64,000 nt of DNA from Actinostola sp. cb2023. Its lineage: Eukaryota > Cnidaria > Anthozoa > Actiniaria > Actinostolidae. This document shows positions 32,781 to 44,969 of this stretch, piece by piece. Below the pieces are notes generated by a model. That model made no database searches. It was not told the DNA's origin and saw only the letters and a list, made by a program, of their open reading frames with translations. Position 1 is the stretch's first letter, and the number at the start of each line of letters is the position of its first letter. Location of the stretch: NCBI GenBank assembly GCA_033675265.1, contig JAUJYZ010000497.1:1-64000 (forward strand). Reading direction: 5' to 3'. Both the position numbers and the translations under genes were made by a program.

Positions 32781-32925
32781 CCGTAGCTGCTGGGAACCAA
32801 TCAGATTGCAGTAAACACCAATGATTTCAAAAAAGGAATTATTAAATTAAACACTATACCTTGGTTAACTCGTGGACTACTTATGATAACCTCGTTGTCT
32901 TTGTCTTTGTACAGGGATTGCAAAA

Positions 32926-33245
32926 TCTCGGCATCGGAAAATATATCGGAAGACTAGAGATTTCGGAATCTCATCGGAAAATATCTCGGAAAACTAGAGA
33001 TTTCGGAATCTCATCGGAAAATATCTCGGCGTATAAGACGAGATTTCGGAATCTCATCGGAAAAGTCTCGGAAGACTATAGATTTCGGAATCTCATCGGA
33101 AAATATCTCGGAAGACTAGAGATTTCGGAATCTCATCGGAAAATATCTCGGCGTATAAGACGAGATTTCGGAATCTCATCGGAAAAGTCTCGGAAGACAA
33201 TAGATTTCGGAATCTCATCGGAAAATATCTCGGAAGACTATCTGT
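32926..33245. repeat. Tandem repeat, unit about 40 bp
   Basis: About eight units of tcggaatctcatcggaaaat plus atctcggaagactagagatt, with variants (gcgtataagacg). It lies about 145 bp outside the right end of the transposon. The 128-codon open frame through it is a repeat artefact. Confidence 0.9.
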
Positions 33246-33249
33246 GACG

Positions 33250-35686
33250 TCACTGTCAACAAGGAAAATATATATGCATATATTTTTTGAATGAACATGA
33301 TTAAATTATTTTATGTCTCGTCCGTTTCAGCGTTATAGCACGTTCATACTTGCATGTTTATCAGTATATCCGTATATCGTATTGTAATTACTTTGCTATG
33401 TGTGGTATCACTTTCATTCAAGCTGAACGCTAAAGCCAATATGATCGGTACAGATTATCATGTGCACGTATGCTAAACATCCAAACAATCATCAGCAAAC
33501 CCGCTTAACCTTCCTCGGATCGACTAGTTTTTGTCTCTAGATCGCTTGGACCTCTGGATAGCCCTGACTATATATACCGAAGCTCGGTTATACAAAGACT
33601 TTATCTTTGATTCCTACAATCCGTGATTGTGATCGGCACAACAACACTGAACGATTAAGTTTTATGTCCTCATTTATGACTCTTCAATGAACGAGACTGG
33701 CCACGTCTTTGTAGTCGGTGTAGTCTCAAGAATTTGAATCAGTTCAGTCAAGCTGGTCTTTTTGTTCACGAACTGGAATTGCCATCACTGTCGGCGTGCT
33801 TCAGTTCTCCGTCTTTCAGTTTAATTATCAGTGTATCAGTTATACCTGCAGACTGGGTACGCCAGCGAGACACTACAAGTAAAGCTTAAGGTACGTTGTT
33901 TTATATCAGTTTTAGTAGCTAGACGTGTATGTATGGATACATGTGTGTATTATTAAAAGTATCTGTGTATACTGTGAGAGGAGAATTTATTACACAAAAA
34001 TGTTTACGTTGTTTACAAGATTTCTTTCATCTCCGGCCAGTCAAGTCAGCCTACGTATTCTCGTTAATCTACAGTGAAAAGAAAGAGTTATTTCTTCATA
34101 GTATATAATTAACGTTGATCTTTTGGTTTTAATATTTCGCTCATAATCGTTGGCGAGCTGATTGATCACTTTTGTCACGTACAGAAAGAAATTATTTTTT
34201 TATTCAAAAGAACATTTATTTTAGATATTTTTAAAGCTTTGAAAACGCCTACTTCATTAATCAAATTAGTCATATTTTTTTTAATGATTTTTGCAGATTT
34301 GTGCATTTGATAAATAAAAGGAATTGTGAGTTTTTTATCCAATTGTTATAACGTCGCTTATCTGAAAACGTTAATATAGATAATTACGAGTAGCCTAAGG
34401 ATCGGATCTGCCGTCATCTCTCGTATCTCATGTCAAGTTTGATCTCGGAAGTCAATCGTATATCGTGCGGTTCATTTCGTCTCAAAATACTTTTTCTGTG
34501 AATGCAAAAAGACTACAAAGAAAAACACTACAGCTAGAGGTCAGTATATTCAACAAAATCCATCGAAACGAGTTTGTTTACAGTCTTGTTTCTCGAGCAA
34601 AACTCCAGCAAATGTATTTGCTTCAAACTCAAGTGAAAGACGAATTTTTAACAGGTTGAAACTTGTCGACATTCAGCATGGCTTTCGTTGAACCAAAACA
34701 CGTAGAAACAGTTTCGAAAAAAACCCATGCCCACTTGACTCAGAACAAATGTGGTCAAAATTGTTTAAATGAGTTACATTTTTCACATAAATGTTTGAGG
34801 GTTTGCTTGTAATTATTACTGAGTTTTTACTATTTCGGATGTAAAAGTGATTAATTACTCTTCGCCAAATGTTAATTTTTGGCACTCACTTTCATTCACA
34901 TTTGCATATCATGAATTCTGACGCTATCAGTTCGCAAAAACAGTGAGATTTAATTCTGAGATTAACAGACTGTTTTTACAAGCATGTTGATTCTGATTTC
35001 AGTCCAGCCAAGGAGCAATCTACTTGTAAACTTAGATCAACAGCTAATTGTAAACATTTGTTTTGTAGATCGGTTGGTCGATAAGTATATCATATAGGCA
35101 GATATTGTAGTTTCTGATTCATATCACTGCTAGATATGACCATACAATACTAATACTGATAAGTACTTTAATTCTGAACAACACATTTAAAATTCTCAAT
35201 GCTTTTTGCAAAATGATCCACAATGAGTACTTCTACAGCTAGTCAAAAAAGAGAGTTTTGACAATAGCTACTTTTGTAATAAATTTGCTCTACATAAAAA
35301 TATAAAATATATTTAAAAAATATATTTAAAAAATTAGCCACAAATCTTCTTTAAAAATATTGTCTTTATATTGCGAAAAAATTTACCATTATCGCAAATA
35401 TAATTAATAACTCCCTTCAAAAAAGATTGTATTATGAATACAATACTCTTGAAAATATGTTGGTTTAGCTTGGTTTTGGCTTCTAAAAAGATAATTTATC
35501 GCAACGACTTGAACTGCAATTCAGTATTCAGTATTCACAAGATAAGCTATGCAAGGAAAGAGTAGTCGACTTATCCAAGCTATAGAATTACTCTGGATTT
35601 ACAGAGATTGAAGCCATATTGATGAACTTGTCTGACTGCTTACAAAGGTGCATTACACAGCCGCAGGGATACAGTTTAACTGCATG
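33250..35686. other. No gene recognised
   Basis: AT-rich sequence with only short open frames lacking recognisable features. A stretch around 33840-33900 ending caagtaaagcttaaggtacg could be an untranslated first exon with a donor, but nothing confirms it. Confidence 0.4.
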
Positions 35687-35687
35687 A

Positions 35688-35814
35688 AGCCGCGTCTACA
35701 CGAGCAAGGTTTCCTTGACAAGTTTTCCGTGACAAGGAAAACTTGCTCGTGTAGACGACAAAAACATCGCCAATTTTTCCTTGTCAAGGAAAACCTGCTC
35801 GTGTAGATGCGGCT
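35688..35814. mobile_element. Small MITE with AGCCGCGTCTACACGAGCAA ends
   Basis: Left end AGCCGCGTCTACACGAGCAA and right end TGCTCGTGTAGATGCGGCT are inverted repeats. The interior reiterates ttccttgtcaaggaaaactt and acgacaaaaacatcgccaat. The flanks TGA (left) and TTA (right) are close to a degenerate three-base duplication. Related sequence, tandemly expanded, is at 44640-44965. Confidence 0.75.
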
Positions 35815-35836
35815 TTAGAGGTTATAGACCCTATTC

Positions 35837-36073
35837 ACGCTGGTGGGACATTTTGAAATAACTGTTTTACCTAAAAAGGAGTTTACAGTTAATTTGCCCT
35901 ATCGATATTAGTAAAATTGTGCAGTTTCGTATAGATTATCCATAATCCGGAGAAGATATGAATTTTTGAAACTTATAATTTTTACAAAGAAATGTATGTC
36001 GACGGGCAAATGATATATATTACCCTCCTTTTTAAGGCAAAACAATTATTTCCAAATGTCTCGCCAGTGTGAC
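35837..36073. mobile_element. Fold-back, imperfect ~46-bp arms
   Basis: cacgctggtgggacattttg...aaaaggag and ctcctttttaaggcaaaaca...cgccagtgtg are imperfect reverse complements. Confidence 0.7.
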
Positions 36074-36079
36074 AAGTGT

Positions 36080-37550
36080 ATATTGCCCCCATGGGTACGT
36101 TATGTTGTGGCCAAGCACGGGCACTAGTGAGGATTTAATATATTTAACATATTTCAATGATATTTTCAAAACAAAAAAGCCAGTCGTACCAACGTCCTTA
36201 GTGGGCCTCTATCGCCCACTTTTTGAAATATCCAATGTACCGTAAAACGAAAAAGATATCGATCAAATTAAACATGGTGTTTACAAAACGAAATATAGAT
36301 CCAACAACGTAGCCAGCTGAATCAACAACTCTACCAGTTTGGTTTTTGGCTTTTGACCGATTACAGTTTTGATTTCGTATCCTCTCAGTTTCTTTCCAAG
36401 TCGTTGGGAGTGAAAAGAGCGGGAACAAAACGTACCTAGTTAATCTGAACTGTTGTTATGGCAACCAGACATTAAGCAAGCTACCACTGAACTCGTATGA
36501 AAATATAAATGAAATACTGACCCCCCAATTACAACAATATTATAGACAAGGAAGCATACCTCTTATATCGCATCATCGTGTATGTCAAGAATATGTTTTT
36601 CATTGGCCTACGCGCTTTTGCCTAATTACATATAACGCTGGATGCACACACGTCTGACACATCTTAACTTTCTTACGAAATCGAATCATAAGGGTTTTTG
36701 GGTGCTGCTTTGAACAATTAGTTGGACTTTTTAAAATTGGTGTATTCATTGTTGATACGCATGCGCAGTGGAAAGCACTATGAGTGTTCGCTGTTCACCA
36801 GGCTTGTATTTGTGTAAAGACTGTGAAGGCTAGACAGTCATTTCTAGTCAGTCTAGAAGCTTACGAATTGACCGTAAGTCGGAATAGTACAAATTAGTTA
36901 TTCGTGCAAGAAGTAATTTCTTGAAAAGGAAGCAGATCTAAACGAGGTAAGAACTGTACTGCCGCGGTTGCCGGACAACGGTACAGTTTTTCCTAGTAGC
37001 TTTACAACAGTATACAAACGAAATGATTTCACCTTCTATACGCGCCAGCCAGAGTTCAAATAAAAGCGCTCAACGCATTGTCTCATCATGTTAGGTCATG
37101 AATTCGCTTGACACATGTTAGCGAATATTACTCATTGAAAAGGAATGAATTAATAGAAAGCATCACAATATATGAAAGTAACACTATAGCCTGGAGTTAA
37201 ATTTGGAAAATTATTTACCATGAAATTGACCATACATTCGAAACTAATGCATCTGAAACTCAGTGCTATATATATTTTTCAAATGTTTTTGCCAACATGC
37301 ACCCCAAACGGGGTGATCAGTGTTTACTGACCTAAGCGAAACAGCCACAGTTTCTAGTTACTGGTACTTTTATTGTAGCCTAAAGCGCTTTCAATATATT
37401 TATGTTTAAAGCTCGGAAATGCGAAATAGATCAAGGTCGTAGCCAGTTAATTGAATGGCATGGAAGGGCATGGTTAGAGACGAAGGAAAGAAGCAAACAA
37501 GCACACGAACTCGGGGGGTTTTCCTTCCTCAAAAAAACATGAACTAATAT
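36080..37550. other. No gene recognised
   Basis: A 76-codon open frame at 36198-36428 (-) has a hydrophobic C-terminal stretch but no recognisable domain; I leave it uncalled. The rest shows no exon or repeat. Confidence 0.4.
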
Positions 37551-37552
37551 GA

Positions 37553-40500
37553 GATGAGAGTTATGTGTATAGAATATAGAATGTAGTAAGAACTGAGTGT
37601 GAGAGGTGAGATGAGTGTTGGGTGTAAAGAATATAGAATGTAGTAAGAACTGAGTGTGAGAGGTGAGATGAGTGTTGGGTGTAAAGAATATAGAATGTAG
37701 TAAGAACTGAGTGTGAGAGGTGAGATGAGTGTTGGGTGTAAAGAATATAGAATGTAGTAAGAAGTGAGTGTGAGAGTCGTGTCCCCACTAGTGAGATGAG
37801 TGTTGGGTCGGTATAGAATATAGAATGTAGTAAGAAGTGAGTGTGAGAGTCGTGTCCCCACTAGTGAGATGAGTGTTGGGTGTATAGAATATAGAATGTA
37901 GTAAGAAGTGAGTGTGAGAGTCGTGTCCCCACTAGTGAGATGAGTGTTGGGTGTATAGAGTATAGAATGTAGTAAGAAGTGAGTGTGAGAGTCGTGTCCC
38001 CACTAGTGAGATGAGTGTTGGGTGTATAGAGTATAGAATGTAGTAAGAAGTGAGTGTGAGAGTCGTGTCCCCACTAGTGAGATGAGTGTTGGGTGTATAC
38101 AGTATAGAATGTAGTAAGAAGTGAGTGTGAGAGTCGTGTCCCCACTAGTGAGATGAGTGTTGGGTGTATAGAGTATAGAATGTAGTAAGAAGTGAGTGTG
38201 AGAGTCGTGTCCCCACTAGTGAGATGAGTGTTGGGTGTATAGAATATAGAATGTAGTAAGAAGTGAGTGTGAGAGTCGTGTCCCCACTAGTGAGATGAGT
38301 GTTGGGTGTATACAGTATAGAATGTAGTAAGGAATGATGCAAGAGTCGTGTCCCCACTAGTGAGATGAGTGTTGGGTGTATACAGTATAGAATGTAGTAA
38401 GGAATGATGCAAGAGTCGTGTCCCCACTAGTGAGATGAGTGTTGGGTGTATAGAATATAGAATGTAGTAAGAAGTGAGTGTGAGAGTCGTGTCCCCACTA
38501 GTGAGATGAGTGTTGGGTGTATAGAATATAGAATGTAGTAAGAAGTGAGTGTGAGAGAGTCGTGTGAGTCCACTAGTGAGAATGAGTGTTGGGTGTATAG
38601 TCGTGTCCACACTATAGACGATGTAGTAATAGAATGTAGTGAGTGAGTGTGAGAGTCGTGTCCCCACTAGTGAGATGAGTGTTGGGTGTATAGAATATAG
38701 AATGTAGTAAGAAGTGAGTGTAAGAGTCGTGTCCCAACTAGTGAGATGAGTGTTGGGTGTATAGAATATAGAATGTAGTAAGAAGTGAGTGTGAGAGTCG
38801 TGTCCCCACTAGTGAGATGAGTGTTGGGTGTATAGAATATAGAATGTAGTAAGAAGTGAGTGTGAGAGTCGTGTCTCCACTAGTGAGATGAGTGTTGGGT
38901 GTATAGAATATAGAATGTAGTAAGAAGTGAGTGTGAGAGTCGTGTCCCCACTAGTGAGATGAGTGTTGGGTGTATAGAATATAGAATGTAGTAAGAAGTG
39001 AGTGTGAGAGTCGTGTCCCCACTAGTGAGATGAGTGTTGGGTGTATAGAATATAGAATGTAGTAAGAAGTGAGTGTGAGAGTCGTGTCCCCACTAGTGAG
39101 ATGAGTGTTGGGTGTATAGAATATAGAATGTAGTAAGAAGTGAGTGTGAGAGTCGTGTCCCACTAGTAGATGAATAGAATATAGAATGTAGAAGAAGTGA
39201 GTGTGAGAGTCGTGTCCCCACTAGTGAGATGAGTGTTGGGTGTATAGAATATAGAATGTAGTAAGAAGTGAGTGTGAGAGTCGTGTCCCCACTAGTGAGA
39301 TGAGTGTTGGGTGTATAGAATATAGAATGTAGTAAGAAGTGAGTGTGAGAGTCGTGTCCCCACTAGTGAGATGAGTGTTGGGTGTATAGAATATAGAATG
39401 TAGTAAGAAGTGAGTGTGAGAGTCGTGTCCCCACTAGTGAGATGAGTGTTGGGTGTATAGAGAATGTAGTAAGAAGTGAGTTGAGGTGTCCACTAGTGAG
39501 ATGAGTGTTGGGTGTATAGAATATAGAATGTAGTAAGAAGTGAGTGTGAGAGTCGTGTCCCCACTAGTGAGATGAGTGTTGGGTGTATAGAATATAGAAT
39601 GTAGTAAGAAGTGAGTGTGAGAGTCGTGTCCCCACTAGTGAGATGAGTGTTGGGTGTATAGAATATAGAATGTAGTAGTGAGTGTGAGAGTCGTGTCCCC
39701 ACTAGTGAGTGTGATAGAATGTGTGAGAGTGGTGAGAGTCGTGTCTCCACTAGTGAGATGAGTGTTGGGTGTACAGAATATAGAATGTAGAAGAAGTGAG
39801 TGTGAGAGTCGTGTCCCCACTAGTGAGATGAGTGTTGGGTGTATAGAATATAGAATGTAGTAAGAAGTGAGTGTGAGAGTCGTGTCTCCACTAGTGAGAT
39901 GAGTGTTGGGTGTATAGAATATAGAATGTAGTAAGAAGTGAGTGTGAGAGTCGTGTCCCCACTAGTGAGATGAGTGTTGGGTGTATAGAATATAGAATGT
40001 AGTAAGAAGTGAGTGTGAGAGTCGTGTCCCCACTAGTGAGATGAGTGTTGGGTGTATAGAATATAGAATGTAGTAAGAAGTGAGTGTGAGAGTCGTGTCC
40101 CCACTAGTGAGATGAGTGTTGGGTGTATAGAATATAGAATGTAGTAAGAAGTGAGTGTGAGAGTCGTGTCCCCACTAGTGAGATGAGTGTTGGGTGTATA
40201 GAATATAGAATGTAGTAAGAAGTGAGTGTGAGAGTCGTGTCCCCACTAGTGAGATGAGTGTTGGGTGTATAGAATATAGAATGTAGTAAGAAGTGAGTGT
40301 GAGAGTCGTGTCCCCACTAGTGAGATGAGTGTTGGGTGTATAGAATATAGAATGTAGTAAGAAGTGAGTGTGAGAGTCGTGTCCCCACTAGTGAGATGAG
40401 TGTTGGGTGTATAGAATATAGAATATAGAATGTAGTAAGAAGTGTTGGGTGTATAGAATATAGAATGTAGTGAAGTGAGTGTGAGAGTCGTGTCCCCACT

Positions 40501-41345
40501 AGTGAGATGAGTGTTGAGTGTATAGAATATAGAATGTAGTAAGAAGTGAGTGTGAGAGTCGTGTCCCCACTAGTGAGATGAGTGATGAGTGTGAATATAG
40601 AATGTAGTAAGAAGTAGTGAGAGAGTCGTGTCCCCACTAGTGAGATGAGTGTTGAGTGTATAGAATATAGAATGTAGTAAGAAGTGAGTGTGAGTGTCGT
40701 GTCCCCACTAGTGAGATGAGTGTGTTGGGTGTATAGAATATAGAATGTAGTAAGAAGTGAGTGTGAGAGTCGTGTCCCCACTAGTGAGATGAGTGTTGGG
40801 TGTATAGAATATAGAATGTAGTAAGAAGTGAGTGTGAGAGTCGTGTCCCCACTAGTGAGATGAGTGTTGGGTGTATAGAATATAGAATGTAGTAAGAAGT
40901 GAGTGTGAGAGTCGTGTCCCCACTAGTGAGATGAGTGTTGGGTGTATAGAATATAGAATGTAGTAAGAAGTGAGTGTGAGAGTCGTGTCTCCACTAGTGA
41001 GATGAGTGTTGGGTGTATAGAATATAGAATGTAGTAAGAAGTGAGTGTGAGAGTCGTGTCTCCACTAGTGAGATGAGTGTTGGGTGTACAGAATATAGAA
41101 TGTAGTAAGGAATGATGCAAGAGTCGTGTCTCCACTAGTGAGATGAGTGTTGGGTGTATAGAATATAGAATGTAGTAACAAGTGAGTGTGAGAGTCGTGT
41201 CCCCACTAGTGAGATGAGTGTTGTGTGTATAGAATATAGAATATAGTAAGAAGTGAGTGTGAGAGTCGTGTCCCCACTAGTGAGATGAGTGTTGTGTGTA
41301 TAGAATATAGAATGTAGTAAGAAGTGAGTGTGAGAGTCGTGATCC
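37553..41345. repeat. Satellite array, 71-bp unit, about 3.8 kb
   Basis: Head-to-tail units containing gtgagatgagtgttgggtgt, atagaatatagaatgtagta and gagagtcgtgtccccacta, 71 bp each, over fifty copies. The first three units (37553-37760) are a 57-bp variant lacking the tcgtgtccccacta block and carry aactgagtg. Units with ggaatgatgcaagag replacing gaagtgagtgtgagag occur at about 38330, 38400 and 41110. Scattered damaged units near 38560-38650, 39160-39200, 39470-39490, 39670-39740 and 40420-40620. All open frames here are artefacts. Confidence 0.97.
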
Positions 41346-41366
41346 CATTAGCAGTACTGCAATAAA

Positions 41367-41386
41367 ATAATAATAATAATAATAAC
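41367..41386. repeat. (AAT)n tract at the end of the satellite
   Basis: Short AAT run 20 bp after the last satellite unit. Confidence 0.8.
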
Positions 41387-41968
41387 TACAAGATTAAATG
41401 AAACGATTACTGATTCTTTTGTACGTAGTCCGCGAAACTTAAAATCTACAAATACCTCAGTACAAGATTTTTGTATATGGCGTCTACATTGTCGTTATTT
41501 ATTCTTGCACCGAAAACGTGTTTTTTTCCAAACCATTTAAAATTGAACTCCTCGAGTGAAATGAAACCTTCGTTTTCAGTTACCAAATCCTCGGCGGGCT
41601 GTCTCGTTCAGTTTCAGAAAAAAAAACTAGTTCCGACACATTGTCAACTTTCGTATTTGCAATAATCGTTATCTAGTGCCGGATCTTGCACCCAAGAGGC
41701 TTCCATCCATTTAGAGACAATTCTGTTGTAATTACTCGAGCAATTTTCAATGCCAAGCGAAACTGATGTGTACGTGTCCGACGCCGCTTATTACTGTTTA
41801 TGTTTAGTTTGGAAAGACTTAATCTGATGCCAAAACAGATTGGTTTTTAAAACGTATTACGAGACGGCATCCCGCCGCTAGAATCAGACAAAGACTGAAT
41901 TTTCTATTCGCTCTTAAAACTAATAGGTTCGATGGCAATGTGGCAAGGGTTTAAACAAAGGTTTATTA
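41387..41968. other. No gene recognised
   Basis: Unique-looking sequence. A 64-codon open frame at 41471-41665 has no recognisable feature. Confidence 0.4.
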
Positions 41969-41973
41969 TCGAA

Positions 41974-43600
41974 AGTTGTTGCCCTCATGCTAGCTAAGCT
42001 AGACTGAAATAACTATCGCATTCAGTAAAGGCGCTGTTACACGTAGCATTTTGTCGTGCAACTCGTCTCGCGAAAAAAAATGTTGCAGGTTGCAGGAGAC
42101 CATGTCACACGTACAATTTTCGTTGCAACTTGGCTCGCGCAAAAACAAATTTCAAGTTGCACGCGTAATCGTGAAACCGTCATTTCCACTCTTTTCTGGG
42201 AAAATATCGTAATCTTTCGTCCTCGTCTGCTATGTTTACCGAAGATAATTGTGTTTTGGTCTGTTTTTATTATGTTGTAAGTTCTCCCTTTCTCAGTGAT
42301 CGACTCGTTCGCTCTAGTTGTGGCGCGAGACAAGTTGCATGGACCCATGTTACACGTAAATTTTTGAAAAAATTGTTGCAGAAAGTAGAAGCTAGTTCTA
42401 CTTTTCGTGGAACCAAAAAAACTAAAAAAACTAGTCGCGCGAGGGGATGTTACACGTAGAAAACGCTCTTGCAACCTGCAACAATTTTTTTCGCGAGACA
42501 AGTTGCACGAAAAAACGTTACGTGTAACAGCGCCTTAAGTCAATCAAGGTTTTTAGTCAGAATTCTTAAGCGTTTAGTGCGCATGCGTGAATTTGTTTTG
42601 AAGACCTCGAGTCTGTTGCCCTCATGCTAAGCTAGAAAATAACTATCGCACTCAGTAAGTCAATCAAGGTTTTTAGTCAGAATTCTTAGGTGTTTAGTGC
42701 GCATGCGTGAATTTGTTTTGAAGACCTCGAGTCTGTTGCCCTCATGCTAAGCTAGAAAATAACTATCGCACTCAGTAAGTCAATCAAGGTTTTTAGTCAG
42801 AATTCTTAGGTGTTTAGTGCGCATGCGTGAATTTGTTTTGAAGACCTCGAGTCTGTTGCCCTCATGCTAAGCTAGAAAATAACTATCGCACTCAGTAAGT
42901 CAATCAAGATTTTTAGTCAGAATTCTTAGGTGTTTAGTGCGCATGCGTGAATTTGTTTGAAGACCTCGAGTCTGTGCCCAGTCTGTTGCCCTCATGCTAA
43001 GCTAGAAAATAACTATCGCACTCAGTAAGTCAATCAAGGTTTTTAGTCAGAATTCTTAAGCGTTTAGTGCGCATGCGTGAATTTGTTTTGAAGACCTCGA
43101 GTCTGTTGCCCTCATGCTAAGCTAGAAAATAACTATCGCACTCAGTAAGTCAATCAAGGTTTTTAGTCAGAATTCTTAGGTGTTTAGTGCGCATGCGTGA
43201 ATTTGTTTTGAAGACCTCGAGTCTGTTGCCCTCATGCTAAGCTAGAAAATAACTATCGCACTCAGTAAGTCAATCAAGGTTTTTAGTCAGAATTCTTAGG
43301 TGTTTAGTGCGCATGCGTGAATTTGTTTTGAAGACCTCGAGTCTGTTGCCCTCATGCTAAGCTAGAAAATAACTATCGCACTCAGTAAGTCAATCAAGAT
43401 TTTTAGTCAGAATTCTTAGGTGTTTAGTGCGCATGCGTGAATTTGTTTTGAAGACCTCGAGTCTGTGCCCAGTCTGTTGCCCTCATGCTAAGCTAGAAAA
43501 TAACTATCGCACTCAGTAAGTCAATCAAGGTTTTTAGTCAGAATTCTTAGGTGTTTAATGCGCATGCGTGAATTTGTTTTGAAGACATCGAGTCTGAGCC
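41974..43600. repeat. Tandem array, unit about 120 bp, ~9 copies, split by a MITE
   Basis: Units contain gtcaatcaaggtttttagtc, gtgtttagtgcgcatgcgtg and ttgccctcatgctaagctag plus aaataactatcgcactcagtaa. Two units carry an extra tgcccagtctg block (about 42975 and 43465), implying higher-order duplication of a ~480-bp block. The first unit (41974-42028) is separated from the rest by the MITE at 42029-42535. Confidence 0.93.
42029..42535. mobile_element. 507-bp MITE, TIR AGGCGCTGTTACACG, TSD TAA
   Basis: Ends AGGCGCTGTTACACGTAGCA and ACGTTACGTGTAACAGCGCCT, flanked by TAA on both sides (42026-42028, 42536-42538). The array supplies the empty site: uninterrupted units read cagtaagtcaatc, and here the TAA is duplicated around the insert. 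The interior repeats gttgca/tgcaac motifs and tcgcgagacaagttgcacga. Same kind of element as 20783-21095 (PIF/Harbinger-like by TSD). The overlapping 154-codon open frame is not supported as a gene. Confidence 0.88.
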
Positions 43601-43609
43601 CATGATGCC

Positions 43610-44600
43610 TTGCGCCAATGTTCTGATTTGGTGTTTACATGCACCTGCTAAAACTATATAATACAGACTTATTGTGTAAGGTTGGTTCAAACTGACAACA
43701 AATCGTTCAGATTTTGTTCTGATCTGAAACCTTCAAATTTCGATTTTCGTGCGCGCAAGGCATCATGGTCTCGGACACAGTGTCTTTTATTCATGAGAAC
43801 CATTGCGCATGCGCTAGACTCCAGTCTTTCGAAACTACACGGTATAGTGATGACGACGTTGAAGAGTACGTGCTTTCAACGAATCTCACCATCAGTGAAC
43901 AAATAGAAACGAAAGTAAAAGCGTTCAGTTTCAAAAGTGCGACACTTAACTGGTCAAGCCGTTCGTAACCCGATACGGTGTAAGTACAATCATACGACTT
44001 ATTCATCTATCTCTTCAGTTTGTGAAGTGGTTCAGTTTAACGTGGATGCATCTTTTTAGTTTATTTACATGAACTCAGTGTAATCACATCTTTTCAGTTA
44101 ATCCATGGAAACTGTTTTGATAACCAAGCCTAGATTAGCAGGTCGTTGAATAGCCGTCCATAAGACGCAGAAAAGCATGATTTGTACATAGTGTTCTTGT
44201 GCTGTTGTTCATTACATGGTTTTAGATATAGATATTATTCATGCTGCTAAACTGAACTTGAACGTTAGTGATTTGAGTTTTTTTCATTTTCTGGTATAAA
44301 CACTTCAACACTTTTAGCCGTCAAACCTGTGAGCGAGATTGTAATTACAAAATTCAGAATGAAAGGAATTAATAAATAATTTATTGCCCAAAAAATGGCG
44401 CGAATAACTTAAAGTTAAGAACACTGAGTTTCTGCTTTTGTAAAAACTGACATCGTTTAGGGCTAAATTCAAGTCTACTCGAATTCAAAAAATTTTTCGC
44501 TTTTCAAGCGATTTCACTAGTCTGTGAAGTGACAAAGTAAATGTAAACAAAACATGTCGTTTGGAAGTAGCCGTGAATGTGAGTGGATAATCTATAACGG
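43610..44600. other. No gene recognised
   Basis: Overlapping short open frames at 43682-44006 on both strands show no recognisable domain. Otherwise AT-rich sequence. Confidence 0.4.
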
Positions 44601-44629
44601 AGTGGCGAAGTGGAAGGTGAAATTTCACT

Positions 44630-44962
44630 ACACGAGCAAATTTAAATTTCCTTAACAAATTTTCCTTGTCAAGGAAGACTTGCTCGTGTAGACGACAAAA
44701 ACATCGCCAATTTTTCCTTATCAAGGAAAACTTGCTCGTGTAGACGACAAAAACATCGCCAATTTTTCCTTGTCGAGGAAAACTTGCTCGTGTAGACGAC
44801 AAAAACATCGCCAATTTTTTCCTTGTCAAGGAAAACTTGCTCGTGTAGATGACAAAGAATTGTCAAGTTTTCCTTGTCAAGGAAAACTTGTCAAGGAAAA
44901 CTTGTCAAGGAAAACTTGTCAAGGAAAACTTGTCAAGGAAAACTTGTTCGTGTAGATGCGGC
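44630..44962. mobile_element. MITE-derived tandem array with TTGCTCGTGTAGACGAC units
   Basis: About four 60-bp units (ttgctcgtgtagacgacaaa + aacatcgccaatttttcctt + gtcaaggaaaac) are followed by five short 16-bp units (gtcaaggaaaacttgt), ending cgtgtagatgcggctttatt like the MITE at 35688-35814. The left end (cactacacgagcaaattta) is degraded. The open frames are artefacts. Confidence 0.85.
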
Positions 44963-44969
44963 TTTATTC

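Noticed and set aside
37544..41135. Several open frames with YYILYSIHPTLI repeats
   Set aside because: Artefacts of the 71-bp satellite.
42037..42501. 154-codon minus-strand open frame
   Set aside because: Lies wholly within the 507-bp MITE and reads its repeated GTTGCA motifs; no domain.
42539..43600. CRISPR-like array
   Set aside because: Head-to-tail identical units without variable spacers, in a eukaryotic genome context; an ordinary tandem repeat.
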